Assembly (NCBI GenBank): GCA_963817405.1
Contig: CAWFNW010000001.1
Coordinates: 620,001-684,000, forward strand
Direction: 5' to 3'
DNA: 64,000 nt
Source of the DNA: CAWFNW01 sp963817405
GTDB taxonomy: Bacteria; Actinomycetota; Coriobacteriia; Anaerosomatales; Anaerosomataceae
Part shown: in pieces, positions 41,995-50,707 of the stretch
How positions within the stretch are numbered: the first letter of the stretch is position 1
How the letters are laid out: every line of letters begins with the position of its first letter
Notes under the pieces: generated by a model
What the model was told of the DNA's origin: nothing
Databases searched by the model: none
The model's input: the letters and a program-made list of their open reading frames with translations, nothing else
Program-made: the position numbers and the translations under genes

Positions 41995-42718
41995 GCCCGA
42001 TGAGACGCGCCGGCACCCCAATGGCCTCCATCGCTGCGCGGGTCAGCTCGGTGTCGTACGCCACGCGGTGGACGGTGGTCTCTACGCGCGGCTCGTCCTC
42101 CGCCTCCCCAAGCCGGAGCTCGACCCATGACGGGCGCGGGTCCCCGTCCTTCGGCTTGCCCACCGAACCCGCGTTGATGTAGTGCACTTGACCCTCCGCC
42201 GCGTTGAAGACGCGATGGTACGGGATGTGGACGTGCCCGCAGCACACCACATCGGCGTGCGCCTCGGCGGCAAGGCGAACGAGCTGCGATTCGGGCCGGT
42301 CGGGCATGAGGTACTCGTTCACGCGACGCGGACTGCCGTGGCAGATCAGCACGCGAAGTCCGCCCTGCTCGAAGCGCAGGTCCGAGCGGAGCCCCGAGAG
42401 CCACGCGGCATCCTCGTCACCCACCTCCTCGACCGTGAACGCGTACGAGACGGCTCCGTCTGCCTTCGCCTCCGGTGTCGGGTAGTAGCAGCCGCAGTCG
42501 CCGAGCCGCCCGCCGACTCCGCGGTCGTAGTTGCCCTGGATAACGGGGTCCCCGGCCGCGCGCACTCGATCGATGACGCCGACGGGCTCCGGCCCATAGC
42601 CGACGAGGTCGCCGAGGCAGATCCGCTCGGCCATACCGCTCGCCTCGATGTCGGCAAGTACCGCGTCGAGCGCGGCGAGGTTGCCGTGGACATCCGAATA
42701 AAGCGCGATGCGACGCAC
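41990..42718 (-). CDS. Calcineurin-like metallophosphoesterase (YfcE/MJ0936-like)
   Basis: A 242-residue phosphodiesterase. The dimetal motifs are SDVHGNLAAL, CLGDLVGYGP, GNYDRG, CHGSPR and CGHVHIPY. Such proteins hydrolyse small phosphodiesters in vitro; physiological substrates are usually unknown. The GTG at 42718 is used because AGGAGG ends 5 bases before it; the frame's earlier GTG at 42724 overlaps that site. It follows metF by 9 bases and so is probably the last gene of the T-box-led methionine operon. Confidence 0.86.
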   Translation of the reverse strand: MRRIALYSDVHGNLAALDAVLADIEASGMAERICLGDLVGYGPEPVGVIDRVRAAGDPVIQGNYDRGVGGRLGDCGCYYPTPEAKADGAVSYAFTVEEVGDEDAAWLSGLRSDLRFEQGGLRVLICHGSPRRVNEYLMPDRPESQLVRLAAEAHADVVCCGHVHIPYHRVFNAAEGQVHYINAGSVGKPKDGDPRPSWVELRLGEAEDEPRVETTVHRVAYDTELTRAAMEAIGVPARLIGL

Positions 42719-42727
42719 GGACACCTC

Positions 42728-43603
42728 CTAGTCGATCACGCCCGCCTCGCGCAGAATGCGCGGCACCGCGCCGTCAAGTCCGAGCGCCATGATGTGGACG
42801 CCGTCGGCGATATCGCGGATGGTGCGCACCTGCTCGATGGCGAGCTGGATGGACTCCTCGAGCGGATCGGCGGCACGGCGGATCCTGTCCCCTATCGCAT
42901 CCGGCACCATGAGCCCCGCGAGCTTGTTGTTGATGAAATCCACGACCCGCGGGCTCTTGAGGAGCAGGATGCCGGCAATGACCTTCACGCCCGTCGGACG
43001 GATCGCCTCGACTGCTCGCTCCAGCTTCTCGGGCTGGTAGATCGCCTGCGTCTGGAAGAATCTCGCGCCCGCCTCGATCTTGCGCTCGATACGCGAGCGC
43101 TGGATGTCCCACGGCTCGGCCTCGGGAAAGATCGCCGCACCCAGGAGGAAGTCCGTGCCACCCTTGAGCGGGCGACCGGTCATGTCGTGCCCCTCGTTCA
43201 TACCGCGCGCAACGTGAAGCAACTGTGTCGAGTCGAGGTCGAAGACGCCTTTGGCCTCCGGATGATCTCCCGAACGGGGATCATCGCCGGTGACCATCAG
43301 CACGCTCTCCAGCCCCAGCGTCCACGCAGCAAGCAGGTCCGACTGGAGCGCCAGCCGGTTGCGGTCGCGACACGTCTGCTGGAAGACCGGCTCGTAGCCC
43401 TTCTCGAGGACGACACGCGAGGCGGCCAGGCTGGAGAGATGCAGCGTGGCACCCTGGTTGTCGGTCACGTTGATGGCGTGCGAAACGGGACCGAGAATCT
43501 CAATCGAGCGGTGAAGCGCGTCCATGTCCGTGCCGAGCGGTGGCGCGATCTCGCCCGTGATGACGAACTCGCCGCGCGCGAAGGCGTCCTTGAGCCGGCT
43601 CAC
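42728..43603 (-). CDS. metF: Methylenetetrahydrofolate reductase
   Basis: A 291-residue TIM-barrel protein that reduces methylene- to methyl-tetrahydrofolate. FVITGEIAPPLGTDMDALH, VTDNQGATLHLSS and LMVTGDDPRSGDHPEAKGVFDLDS are family signatures. It lacks a fused NAD(P)H module; in acetogens and related anaerobes the electron input comes through MetV. The GTG start at 43603 overlaps the metV stop by 4 bases, so the two are coupled as a MetVF pair. The long frame extension upstream is a shadow of metV. Confidence 0.94.
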   Translation of the reverse strand: MSRLKDAFARGEFVITGEIAPPLGTDMDALHRSIEILGPVSHAINVTDNQGATLHLSSLAASRVVLEKGYEPVFQQTCRDRNRLALQSDLLAAWTLGLESVLMVTGDDPRSGDHPEAKGVFDLDSTQLLHVARGMNEGHDMTGRPLKGGTDFLLGAAIFPEAEPWDIQRSRIERKIEAGARFFQTQAIYQPEKLERAVEAIRPTGVKVIAGILLLKSPRVVDFINNKLAGLMVPDAIGDRIRRAADPLEESIQLAIEQVRTIRDIADGVHIMALGLDGAVPRILREAGVID

Positions 43604-44271
43604 GGGCGTACCTCGCCCTTGTCGGCCTCCCGGACGCTCAGCGACCCCGGTTTGAGCTTCTTGGAGTAGTCCTTCGGCGGGAGTGACCCGGCGTCCTGGC
43701 GGCCCTGCTCGGCCAGGCGGCGCTGGATGCGTACGTGCGTGCACTCGCGATCGCGCACCACCTCGCACATGCCGTCCCACATGCCGCCGCACGGGCCGTT
43801 GAGCAGCCCCTTGGGGCACGTCGTGACGGGGCAGATGCCGGCCGTGAGATCGAGCACGCAGTCCCCGCACATCTGGCAGCGCTCCTCGAACACGCCATGG
43901 CGTACGACGTTGCCGAGGAAGACCGACTCCAGCCCGGGGAAGACTGGCTGCTTGACCGCGTCTGCGACTGTCTGGACGCCCGCGCCGCACGCCAAGACAA
44001 GCACCGCGTCGGCTTCAGCAAGCTCGCCGGCGTGCTTACGCATGTCAAGCCGCGTGCCCCCCGCGTGGCAGGTGACCTCGCCCACCGACCAGCCGGCGAC
44101 GGAACGACCTTCGGCCTCGAGCCGCTCCTTGGCCTCCAACACTTCGGGTTCGCCACCGGTATGCGCCACGGTAGCGCACTGTCCGCAGCCCATGATGTAG
44201 ACGCGCCGAGCGTCGATCGCGTCGAGCTCCCGCTTGATCCGCGCCCAGTCGCGCGGCTTCGTGATGATCAT
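43600..44271 (-). CDS. metV: MetV-type methylenetetrahydrofolate reductase partner protein
   Basis: A 223-residue protein of the MTHFR C-terminal zinc/Fe-S family (MetV). MGCGQCATVAHTGGE, then CHAGGTRLDMRKH and a cysteine-rich region CQMCGDCVLDLTAGICPVTTCPKGLLNGPCGG supply metal and cluster ligands. In acetogens MetV forms a complex with MetF and feeds it electrons. ATG 44271 overlaps the metH stop by 4 bases. The longer frame to 44490 is a shadow of metH. Confidence 0.9.
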   Translation of the reverse strand: MIITKPRDWARIKRELDAIDARRVYIMGCGQCATVAHTGGEPEVLEAKERLEAEGRSVAGWSVGEVTCHAGGTRLDMRKHAGELAEADAVLVLACGAGVQTVADAVKQPVFPGLESVFLGNVVRHGVFEERCQMCGDCVLDLTAGICPVTTCPKGLLNGPCGGMWDGMCEVVRDRECTHVRIQRRLAEQGRQDAGSLPPKDYSKKLKPGSLSVREADKGEVRP

Positions 44272-46760
44272 CGCGTCTCTCCTGAGACCGCATCCCGACC
44301 GGACTCCAGCACCCCTCTGACCGCTGCCACGCACCCCGGCGCGTCGGCGGAGTAGCCTGCGCCGATCGAGGCAGCGTAGTCGGCCGTCACGACCGCACCC
44401 CCAACGAGCACGGGCACGGCGCGTTCGGCGAGGGCGTTCGCGGTCGCCGCCATGGCGGGCAACGTCGTTGTCATGAGCGCGGAAAGACACACGACGTCCG
44501 CGCCGCCTGCCGCATCGATGAAGCGCTCGGGCTCGACATCGACGCCAAGATCGTCCACCGCGAAACCCTGGCTCTCGAGCATCGAGATGCAGATGTCCTT
44601 GCCGATGCTGTGGATGTCGCCCTTGACCGTGCCGAACACGACATGGCCTTCATCCGCACGCTCGCCCTCGGGCAGGTGTGCCTTGGCAGTGTCGACCGCA
44701 GCCTTCATGGCGCCGGCCGCGGCAATCAGCTGCGGCAGGAATGCCTCGCCCCGGCCGTAGGCGTCGCCGAGCCGCTGGATGGCGGGCGTCAGCACGTCGG
44801 CGATGACTGACTGCGGCGCGGTGCCTGCGGCGATCAGCGCTTCGACGAGCGCCGGTGCGCTATCGGCGTCGCCGCGCTCGACGGCGGTCGCGAGGAGCGT
44901 GGCCTGGTCCGTCGGTGCCGGAGCCGCAGCCTCGACCCGCGCGGAGCGATCCTCGGACGCGCTGGCCTCCGCTCCCGCATGCCCGCTGCCTACGGAGGGT
45001 CTCGCCGACGCCTCCGGAAGAGGCGTCCCCGCCGAAGTCACCATCTCGATCCAGCGCTCGGCACGCTCGTCGCGTCCGAGCAGCACATCCACGGCAGCGA
45101 CAGCGCGCATCGCGTCGGCATCCGCGGGATTGATGATGGCCGCGTCGAGCCCCGCGCCTGCAGCCATCGCCAGGAACGTCGCGTTGAGCGCAGGGCGACC
45201 CGGCAGGCCATGGCTCACGTTGCTCACGCCGAGCACCGTAGCAAGCCCGAACTTGCGCGACACCCGCCGTACCGTCTTCACCGCGACCAGAGCGGCTGCA
45301 GGATCGGAAGCTGCAGTGAGCGTCAGGCAGTCCACGACAAGGTCGCGGTCGGTGAGCCCGGCCACATGCGCGGCGTGGCGCACGCGCTCGACCACGGCCA
45401 CTCGCCCTTCGACGGTCGCAGGGATGCCGTCGTCGTCGAGCGCGAGCACCACAACAGCCGCACCGTAGCGCGCCGCGAGCGGCAACACCGCCGCTATCGA
45501 CGCCTCGCCGCCATTCACCGAGTTGATGAGCGCGCGACCCGGGTACGCCTTCAGCGCGGCCTCGAGCGCCGCGGGGTCAGTGGTGTCGAGCACGAGCGGC
45601 ACCTCGGCAAGGCCCGCGAGCGCGAGCACAGCCTCAGGCAGCACGGCGACGGCGTCCACGCCGGGCGCGCCGACGTTGACGTCAAGGAGATGCGCTCCTG
45701 CCTGCTGCTGCTCGATCGCGTACTGGCGCACGATGGCCATCGAGCCTGCGCGAAGCGACTCCGCGAGCGCCTTCTTGCCCGTCGGGTTGATACGTTCGCC
45801 AATGACGACGAAGCGTTCGCCGCCACCGATGCGCGCGTTCCCGCGAGGGCCCGCGAGGATCACACCCGAGCGCCGCTCGCGAGGAGGTGGAAGCGGTCGG
45901 TCCTTCGCGAAGTCGCTGATGGCACCGGTGAACGACGGTGTCGAGCCACAGCACGAGCCCACGAGTGTCGCACCGAGGTCCACGAAGCTCGCCGCCGCAA
46001 GGCCCATCTCGTCCGGCGTGCCCGGGAAGACTGTCACGCCGTCGCGCAGCGTCGGCAGGCCCGCATTCGGCTGCACGACAAGCGGCAACGTCGTCGCTGC
46101 TGCCATCGATTCGGCAAGGGGTAGCATCTGCTCGGGGCCCAAGCCGCAGTTCATCCCCACGACCGTCGCGCCGGCAGCTTCCAACACAACGGCGGCGGTG
46201 GCCGGATCGGTACCCGACAGGCTCATGCGCCCGTCGCGCCCGAAGGTCACGGACGCGATCACGGGCAGGTCGCAGACGGCCCGGGCCGCAAGCACCGCGC
46301 ACCGCGCCTCGGCGATGTCGGTCATCGTCTCGATGATGATGGCGTCAGGACCCTCGGCGACGAGCGCTTCTATCTGCTCGGTGAAGAGCGCGTAGACCTC
46401 GTCGAACGTCGCCGACCCGAGCGGCTCCATCACGAGCCCGGTCGGACCCACGTCTGCGAGCACGTGCAGCGCTCCCGAACGGCGGGCGATACGGACGCCC
46501 GCGCGATTGAGCTCGACCACCTGGTCGCCCAGGCCGTACTCGTCGAGCTTCGCTCGCGTCCCGCCGAACGTGTTGGTGCTCACGCAGTCGGCGCCGGCGA
46601 CGACGTAGTTGCGGTGCAGGTCCTCGATGATGTCGGGCGCGGTCACGTTGAGCTGCTCAGGGCACTGCTCGGCGGGAATGCCGGCGCGCTGGAGCATCGT
46701 GCCCATGGCGCCGTCCACGACGAGCACCTCAAGCCCGAGCCTGCGTCCGATGTCAGCCAT
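44268..46760 (-). CDS. metH: Cobalamin-dependent methionine synthase lacking the reactivation domain
   Basis: An 830-residue protein. Residues 1-300 are the homocysteine methyltransferase barrel with zinc cysteines (GMNCGLGP, GSCCGSTP). About 320-590 is the pterin-binding barrel (VIGERINPTGKKAL, LLDVNVGAPGVD). After an Ala/Ser-rich linker, 640-830 is the B12 domain with the cobalt His in GTVKGDIHSIGKDI. The roughly 350-residue SAM-dependent reactivation domain of E. coli MetH is absent, as in many anaerobes, so reactivation must use another protein or be dispensable. ATG 46760 with GGAGGGAC is preferred. It overlaps the upstream membrane-protein gene by 8 bases. Confidence 0.94.
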   Translation of the reverse strand: MADIGRRLGLEVLVVDGAMGTMLQRAGIPAEQCPEQLNVTAPDIIEDLHRNYVVAGADCVSTNTFGGTRAKLDEYGLGDQVVELNRAGVRIARRSGALHVLADVGPTGLVMEPLGSATFDEVYALFTEQIEALVAEGPDAIIIETMTDIAEARCAVLAARAVCDLPVIASVTFGRDGRMSLSGTDPATAAVVLEAAGATVVGMNCGLGPEQMLPLAESMAAATTLPLVVQPNAGLPTLRDGVTVFPGTPDEMGLAAASFVDLGATLVGSCCGSTPSFTGAISDFAKDRPLPPPRERRSGVILAGPRGNARIGGGERFVVIGERINPTGKKALAESLRAGSMAIVRQYAIEQQQAGAHLLDVNVGAPGVDAVAVLPEAVLALAGLAEVPLVLDTTDPAALEAALKAYPGRALINSVNGGEASIAAVLPLAARYGAAVVVLALDDDGIPATVEGRVAVVERVRHAAHVAGLTDRDLVVDCLTLTAASDPAAALVAVKTVRRVSRKFGLATVLGVSNVSHGLPGRPALNATFLAMAAGAGLDAAIINPADADAMRAVAAVDVLLGRDERAERWIEMVTSAGTPLPEASARPSVGSGHAGAEASASEDRSARVEAAAPAPTDQATLLATAVERGDADSAPALVEALIAAGTAPQSVIADVLTPAIQRLGDAYGRGEAFLPQLIAAAGAMKAAVDTAKAHLPEGERADEGHVVFGTVKGDIHSIGKDICISMLESQGFAVDDLGVDVEPERFIDAAGGADVVCLSALMTTTLPAMAATANALAERAVPVLVGGAVVTADYAASIGAGYSADAPGCVAAVRGVLESGRDAVSGETR

Positions 46761-47085
46761 GTCCCTCCGCCTCCTCACGCGCCCTGTCGGCGAGGTACCT
46801 CGCGGCGAAGTTGCCGCCCGTGCCGAGCACGATCAGGAAGAACACCGCGATCTGAAGTGCGTCAGAGCTCCCCATCTCGGAAGAGAAGCGCGCGAGTTCG
46901 CCCGTCTGCGACGCCCAGATCGTGGCGGCGATGACGACGGCCGCGAGGCCGAAGAGCGCCGCTCGCAGCAACGTCCTGCCCGCCCGCCAACCAGCCCGTG
47001 CCGCCGTCGGCATCGAGAGCACGATGAGCAGCAGCGCTACGACTGCAGCGACCACGATGACCTGCAGGAACGCCAGTTGCGGCAC
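46753..47085 (-). CDS. Small three-helix membrane protein in the methionine operon
   Basis: A 110-residue protein with membrane segments at about residues 6-26, 40-60 and 78-97. The start is GTG 47085 with GAGGAG 5 bases upstream. No family is recognised. Its position between the NIL-ferredoxin gene (26 bases upstream) and metH (8-base overlap) makes it part of the homocysteine/methionine operon; a role in sulfide or precursor transport, or in anchoring, would be speculation. Confidence 0.75.
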   Translation of the reverse strand: MPQLAFLQVIVVAAVVALLLIVLSMPTAARAGWRAGRTLLRAALFGLAAVVIAATIWASQTGELARFSSEMGSSDALQIAVFFLIVLGTGGNFAARYLADRAREEAEGHG

Positions 47086-47111
47086 AGCTTCTCCTCACCG
47101 TCCGACCATGC

Positions 47112-47516
47112 TCAGAATGCGAGCGTGATGGCCCTCCTGGGACAGGCTACCACGCACGCTTCGCAGTACACGCACGCATCCTTGTCGAACACCAGTACGC
47201 CGTCGGTGCCCATCGTGAGCGCGCCAGGGCGGCAGACTGCGGTGCACAGGCCGCAGCTCACGCACGCCTCCTCATCGAGCACGATGTCGGCCGCGGCGGG
47301 CGCGACCGTGATGCCCTCGGCTTCGAGCAGCGCGATGCCGGCGTCGAACGCGTCCTTGTGCCCCGTGATCTCCAGCAGCATGCGACCCTCCTGGCCCGGC
47401 TGGATGGCCGCGCGCAGGATGTTCGGCGTGAGGTCGCAGTCCTTGACCAGGTGGTAGATGATCGGCTTCGTCGCCCGGTCCGGCGGGAAGGTGAGGTCGA
47501 ATCGCTTGCGCGGCAT
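47112..47516 (-). CDS. NIL-domain 2x[4Fe-4S] ferredoxin, partner of the homocysteine-forming protein
   Basis: A 134-residue protein: residues 1-75 form a NIL domain (FDLTFPPDRATKPIIYHL, a small ligand-binding fold), and residues 80-134 carry two [4Fe-4S] motifs (CVSCGLCTAVCRPG and CVYCEACVVACPRR). In methanogens the equivalent protein (MA1822) works with the DUF39 protein MA1821 to make homocysteine from aspartate semialdehyde. The gene follows the DUF39 gene with a 1-base gap, the same arrangement. ATG 47516 is used. Confidence 0.9.
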   Translation of the reverse strand: MPRKRFDLTFPPDRATKPIIYHLVKDCDLTPNILRAAIQPGQEGRMLLEITGHKDAFDAGIALLEAEGITVAPAAADIVLDEEACVSCGLCTAVCRPGALTMGTDGVLVFDKDACVYCEACVVACPRRAITLAF

Positions 47517-47517
47517 G

Positions 47518-48690
47518 TCAGATCGCCTCCTCGGTACGGATCTCGAGCGGTTTCGTGCTCTGCGTCCCGGGCTGCGGCAGGAGTTCAAGCGGAGGCTGCA
47601 GCGTGAAACCGCGCTCCGCGACCCACGTCTTCAGCTCGGCAGCAATCTTCCGCGCGACCTTGAGCGAGCTGATGGGACCCGTCGGCACGGTCTTGCCGTC
47701 GATCTCGATCGAGCCGCTCCGAAGCTGCGCGTACGTCACCCGCCCGAGCGAGGGCCGGCTACGCCGCGCCACGCCGTAGTCGACCACGGTGGCCGTAAGG
47801 TCGGCGTCGGTGAGCGCGAGCGTGGCCGCGATCTCTTCGTCGAGCACAGGAATCGGTACGCCGATGCCCATGAAGGAGCTCGCGCCGTAGCCGGTGAATG
47901 AGGCCGCCGAGAAGAACTCGGGGCTCGCCTGCTTGAGGTCGGCGATCACCGCGAGCGTGCCTGCGGGACCCACCGGCACACCGTGCTCGTCGCGCGCCTG
48001 GTTCGGGTTGTGCTGCGTGCCTTGCCACGCCACGTACCCTGGCGCACCCGCGACGAAGATGCGGCTTCCCACGCCGATCGTGCGGTACGTCGGGTCGTTC
48101 AGCAGCGGTGAGAGCGCCCCTGCCGAGCAGTAGGTCGCGTTGGCGAGACGCGGCAGCAGCGTCCCGAGGTACGTGTGGATTGGGCGGTCCGACGAGTTCA
48201 CGGCAACCGCGTAGTTCTGGTACGCGTTACGCGGGTTGAAGAAGTACGCCTGGTTGAGCTCCTCGAGCGTGACCCACGTGTCGATCTCCGTCCGCGGGTA
48301 GCAGTCGGTACCGTGGCTCCACGCGCGCAGGCGCACGGCCTTGCCGCGCAGGAGGTCCTCGATGACGTGCGCGCCGCCGTACTCGATGCCGCGATGCTCG
48401 CTCGGCTGCGTCACGCCCAGGTAGGTGTCCACCGCGGCGAGGCCGCCGTACGCCTCGACGTCGTTGAGCGTGATCTTGCCCATGCGGATCGGCGGGTCGG
48501 AGTGCCCGAAGTTGAGCACCACACCCGAGGAACACATCGGACCGAACGTCCCGGTCGTCACCACGTCAACGCGCCTCGCTGCGGCACTGAGGCCCTCGTC
48601 GGCCGCAAGCGCGGCGAACTCCTCGGCCGTGAACACGACCGCCTCGCCCGCTGCGATGCGCGCGTTGATCTCCTCCCACGTCTTCGCCAT
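47518..48690 (-). CDS. DUF39/HcyBio homocysteine biosynthesis protein
   Basis: A 390-residue protein of the DUF39 (HcyBio) family. It is required in methanogens for direct incorporation of sulfide into aspartate semialdehyde to give homocysteine, bypassing homoserine acylation. Recognisable parts are TTGTFGPMCSSGVVLNFGHSDPPI, GGAHVIEDLLRGKAVRL, TDCYPR and the ATYCSAGALSPLLNDP cysteine region. ATG 48690 has GGAGG 8 bases upstream. It is the first gene after a T-box leader and heads the chain DUF39, NIL-ferredoxin, membrane protein, metH, metV, metF. Confidence 0.93.
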   Translation of the reverse strand: MAKTWEEINARIAAGEAVVFTAEEFAALAADEGLSAAARRVDVVTTGTFGPMCSSGVVLNFGHSDPPIRMGKITLNDVEAYGGLAAVDTYLGVTQPSEHRGIEYGGAHVIEDLLRGKAVRLRAWSHGTDCYPRTEIDTWVTLEELNQAYFFNPRNAYQNYAVAVNSSDRPIHTYLGTLLPRLANATYCSAGALSPLLNDPTYRTIGVGSRIFVAGAPGYVAWQGTQHNPNQARDEHGVPVGPAGTLAVIADLKQASPEFFSAASFTGYGASSFMGIGVPIPVLDEEIAATLALTDADLTATVVDYGVARRSRPSLGRVTYAQLRSGSIEIDGKTVPTGPISSLKVARKIAAELKTWVAERGFTLQPPLELLPQPGTQSTKPLEIRTEEAI

Positions 48691-48712
48691 GCTCCACACC
48701 TCCAGATACGAC

Positions 48713-48755
48713 AAAACGCCCCCCGCCCGGACTGTTCATGTCAGGGCGAGAAGCG
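48713..48755 (-). terminator. T-box leader intrinsic terminator
   Basis: On the minus strand CGCTTCTCGCCC (48755-48744) pairs over 12 positions, three of them G-U, with GGGCGGGGGGCG (48728-48717), followed by TTTT at 48716-48713. It lies between the T-box sequence and the DUF39 start codon and is the terminator the antiterminator would replace. Confidence 0.8.
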
Positions 48756-49047
48756 TATCAGCGCTTTCGCGGTACCACCCGACTTCGCTGCGTGAGAGCC
48801 GCAGCCTTATCTCGAGCACGGGACCGGTGGTCATGGCCGCTCGGCGGGCGGGGTGATTCGCCGAGGGGGTCCGATGCTCTCGAGCCTGCGATAACGGGGG
48901 CTTCCGTCCGGCATTACTGGGCGACCTGCGCCGTTCCTCCGGATGCCTCAAGGGCCATGTTCCGCGGGCCTTCGGACGCCGGTTCTCAGCTGCTCCGGCT
49001 CTCTGGTGGACCTCGTGGTCCCGCGTACTCATCCCCATCAAGGGCTT
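48713..49047 (-). promoter_or_regulatory. T-box riboswitch leader, probable methionine specificity
   Basis: The minus strand carries the hallmark antiterminator sequence GGGTGGTACCGCG (48780-48768), which pairs with uncharged tRNA acceptor ends. Upstream are the stem I elements GGGGATGAGTACGC near 49037-49024 and AGAGAGC near 49005-48999. The triplet ATG at 48958-48956, within GGAACATGG, occupies the expected specifier-loop position, so uncharged tRNA(Met) is the likely signal. The intrinsic terminator follows at 48755-48713. The leader fills the 375-base gap before the DUF39 gene and would turn on methionine synthesis when Met-tRNA is scarce. Confidence 0.88.
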
Positions 49048-49065
49048 CGATATGAGGTTGGTCGC

Positions 49066-49530
49066 CTAGTCTAGGACCGAGCGACCATCCGTGTCAAACG
49101 CGCGCAGAGCATCGGCCACCACCGCATCGTGGTCGAACGCCAGCGGCCGAGGGAGCACTCCGACTGGGAACCAGCGAGCGTCAGCGGCGTCGTCAGAGCC
49201 TGCGACCGCCGGGGCATCCTCGGGAACGCGCGCTGCGAAAGCAACCGAGACGGTCCAGCCGCGCGGGTCACGGCCTCGCTTGCCGTAAACACCGACGAGC
49301 GCGAGCGGCACGCCTGCTCCAAGCGCAAGCCCCGTCTCCTCGGCGAGTTCGCGGCGCGCGGCGGCCTCTGGAAGCTCGAACGCGTCGACGAAGCCGCCCG
49401 GGAGCGCCCACGATCCCTCGAACGGGGGTCGACCGCGCTTGACGAGGAGCACCTGCATCTCGCCCGCCTCCTCGCGGAGGGCGACCGTATCGGCGGTGAG
49501 CGCCGGACGTTCGTGATCGCTGATCCCCAT
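49066..49530 (-). CDS. NUDIX hydrolase
   Basis: A 154-residue protein with a complete Nudix box, GGFVDAFELPEAAARRELAEETGL, which binds the metal that hydrolyses nucleoside diphosphate linkages. The surrounding VLLVKRGRPPFEGSWALPGG is typical of ADP-ribose or 8-oxo-dGTP pyrophosphatases; NADH/ADP-ribose type is likely but not certain. ATG 49530 follows a -10 box by 6 bases without ribosome-binding site. It lies upstream of, and on the same strand as, the T-box leader. Confidence 0.88.
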   Translation of the reverse strand: MGISDHERPALTADTVALREEAGEMQVLLVKRGRPPFEGSWALPGGFVDAFELPEAAARRELAEETGLALGAGVPLALVGVYGKRGRDPRGWTVSVAFAARVPEDAPAVAGSDDAADARWFPVGVLPRPLAFDHDAVVADALRAFDTDGRSVLD

Positions 49531-49536
49531 GCTGCC

Positions 49537-49542
49537 AGTCTA
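49537..49542 (-). promoter_or_regulatory. -10 box giving a probable leaderless NUDIX mRNA
   Basis: TAGACT on the minus strand ends 6 bases before the ATG at 49530, and no Shine-Dalgarno site is present. Confidence 0.4.
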
Positions 49543-49600
49543 TCCCGCGCGAGTGCCGAGCGATATCCTGTCCTGACACCGTCCACCACAAAGGAGCTCC

Positions 49601-50563
49601 GTGCGTCTTAACCCGCTGAAGTGGTCACACAAGGTGAAGCTGATCGCGGCGTTCGCGACGCTCTACATCGTCTGGGGCTCGACCTACCTGGCCATCCGCA
49701 TCGGGCTCAAGACCGACCTGCCGCCGTCCCTCTTCGCAGGTGCACGCTTGCTGCCGGCAGGACTCATCCTGCTCGCCTTCGCTCGCTGGCGCGGCCGGCC
49801 ACTCCGCATCCCACTCCACGAGTACCGCATCGTTGCCATCGTTGGGCTCTTCCTCCTCGTCGGCGGCATGTACTCGACCTACCTCTCGGAGCGGGTGATC
49901 CCTTCGGGTCTGGCGGCGCTCATCGTGGCGCTCCTGCCGCTGTGGATGGCGCTCGCTGAGTCGTTCATCCCGGGGATGGACCGCCCGTCCGCGCGGGGCA
50001 TCTTCGGCCTCGTCGTCGGCTTCACGGGGCTCGGGGTACTCATGGCACCGCGCTTGGCTGGGTTCACCGGGTCGCCCAAGGAGATCCTCGGCATCGCGAC
50101 GCAGGTGCTTGGAACGTGGCTCTGGACGACCGGCTCGGTCCTCTCGAAGCGGCACCCCGTCAAGACCGACGCGCTCGTCGCTACCGGCTACGAGATGCTC
50201 ACCGCGGGGGTTGCGCTGCTCGTCATCGGCACGCTCAAAGGCGAATGGCCGAGCTTCGTTCTCACGCCGTCAGGCGCCGGCGCGCTCGCCTACCTCGCCC
50301 TCATGGGCTCATGTGTGGCGTTCACGGCCTTCGTGTGGCTGCTTCGGAATGCACCGGCCTCCAAGGTGATGACGTACGCCTACGTCAACCCTGTCATCGC
50401 CGTCTTCCTCGGCTGGCTGGTGCTCGCCGAGCCGGTCGATGGCTGGGTGCTCGCCGGCATGGCGATCATCGTCGCCGGCGTCGCACTCACGACGAGCGCG
50501 CCCACGCGCTCGGGGAAACCTGCCGAGGTCCCGCCGCCGGAAACCGTGCCCATCGAGGCATAG
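49601..50563 (+). CDS. EamA/DMT-family exporter (RhaT/YdcZ-like)
   Basis: A 320-residue protein with ten membrane segments in two EamA repeats. VWGSTYLAIRIGLKTDLPPSLFAGARLLPAG is the characteristic first repeat, and ASKVMTYAYVNPVIAVFLGWLVLAEP the second. It is a drug/metabolite exporter of unknown substrate. The GTG at 49601 has AAGGAG 4 bases upstream. It appears monocistronic. Confidence 0.9.
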   Translation: MRLNPLKWSHKVKLIAAFATLYIVWGSTYLAIRIGLKTDLPPSLFAGARLLPAGLILLAFARWRGRPLRIPLHEYRIVAIVGLFLLVGGMYSTYLSERVIPSGLAALIVALLPLWMALAESFIPGMDRPSARGIFGLVVGFTGLGVLMAPRLAGFTGSPKEILGIATQVLGTWLWTTGSVLSKRHPVKTDALVATGYEMLTAGVALLVIGTLKGEWPSFVLTPSGAGALAYLALMGSCVAFTAFVWLLRNAPASKVMTYAYVNPVIAVFLGWLVLAEPVDGWVLAGMAIIVAGVALTTSAPTRSGKPAEVPPPETVPIEA

Positions 50564-50707
50564 GAGGCACTCACGTGTCCGTGCGGTTGCTGCGTGGGCG
50601 CCGTCCGTCGTGACCATCACAGCATCTTCACGTGCGGCTCACCGGCGGTGCACACTCGCGGGCGATACTCCGTGTAGACGCACGATCGCTCTCGGAAGGA
50701 GACACCC

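Noticed and set aside
48736..49041. Minus-strand ORF of 101 codons upstream of the DUF39 gene
   Set aside because: It coincides with the T-box leader; the conserved RNA elements explain the sequence.
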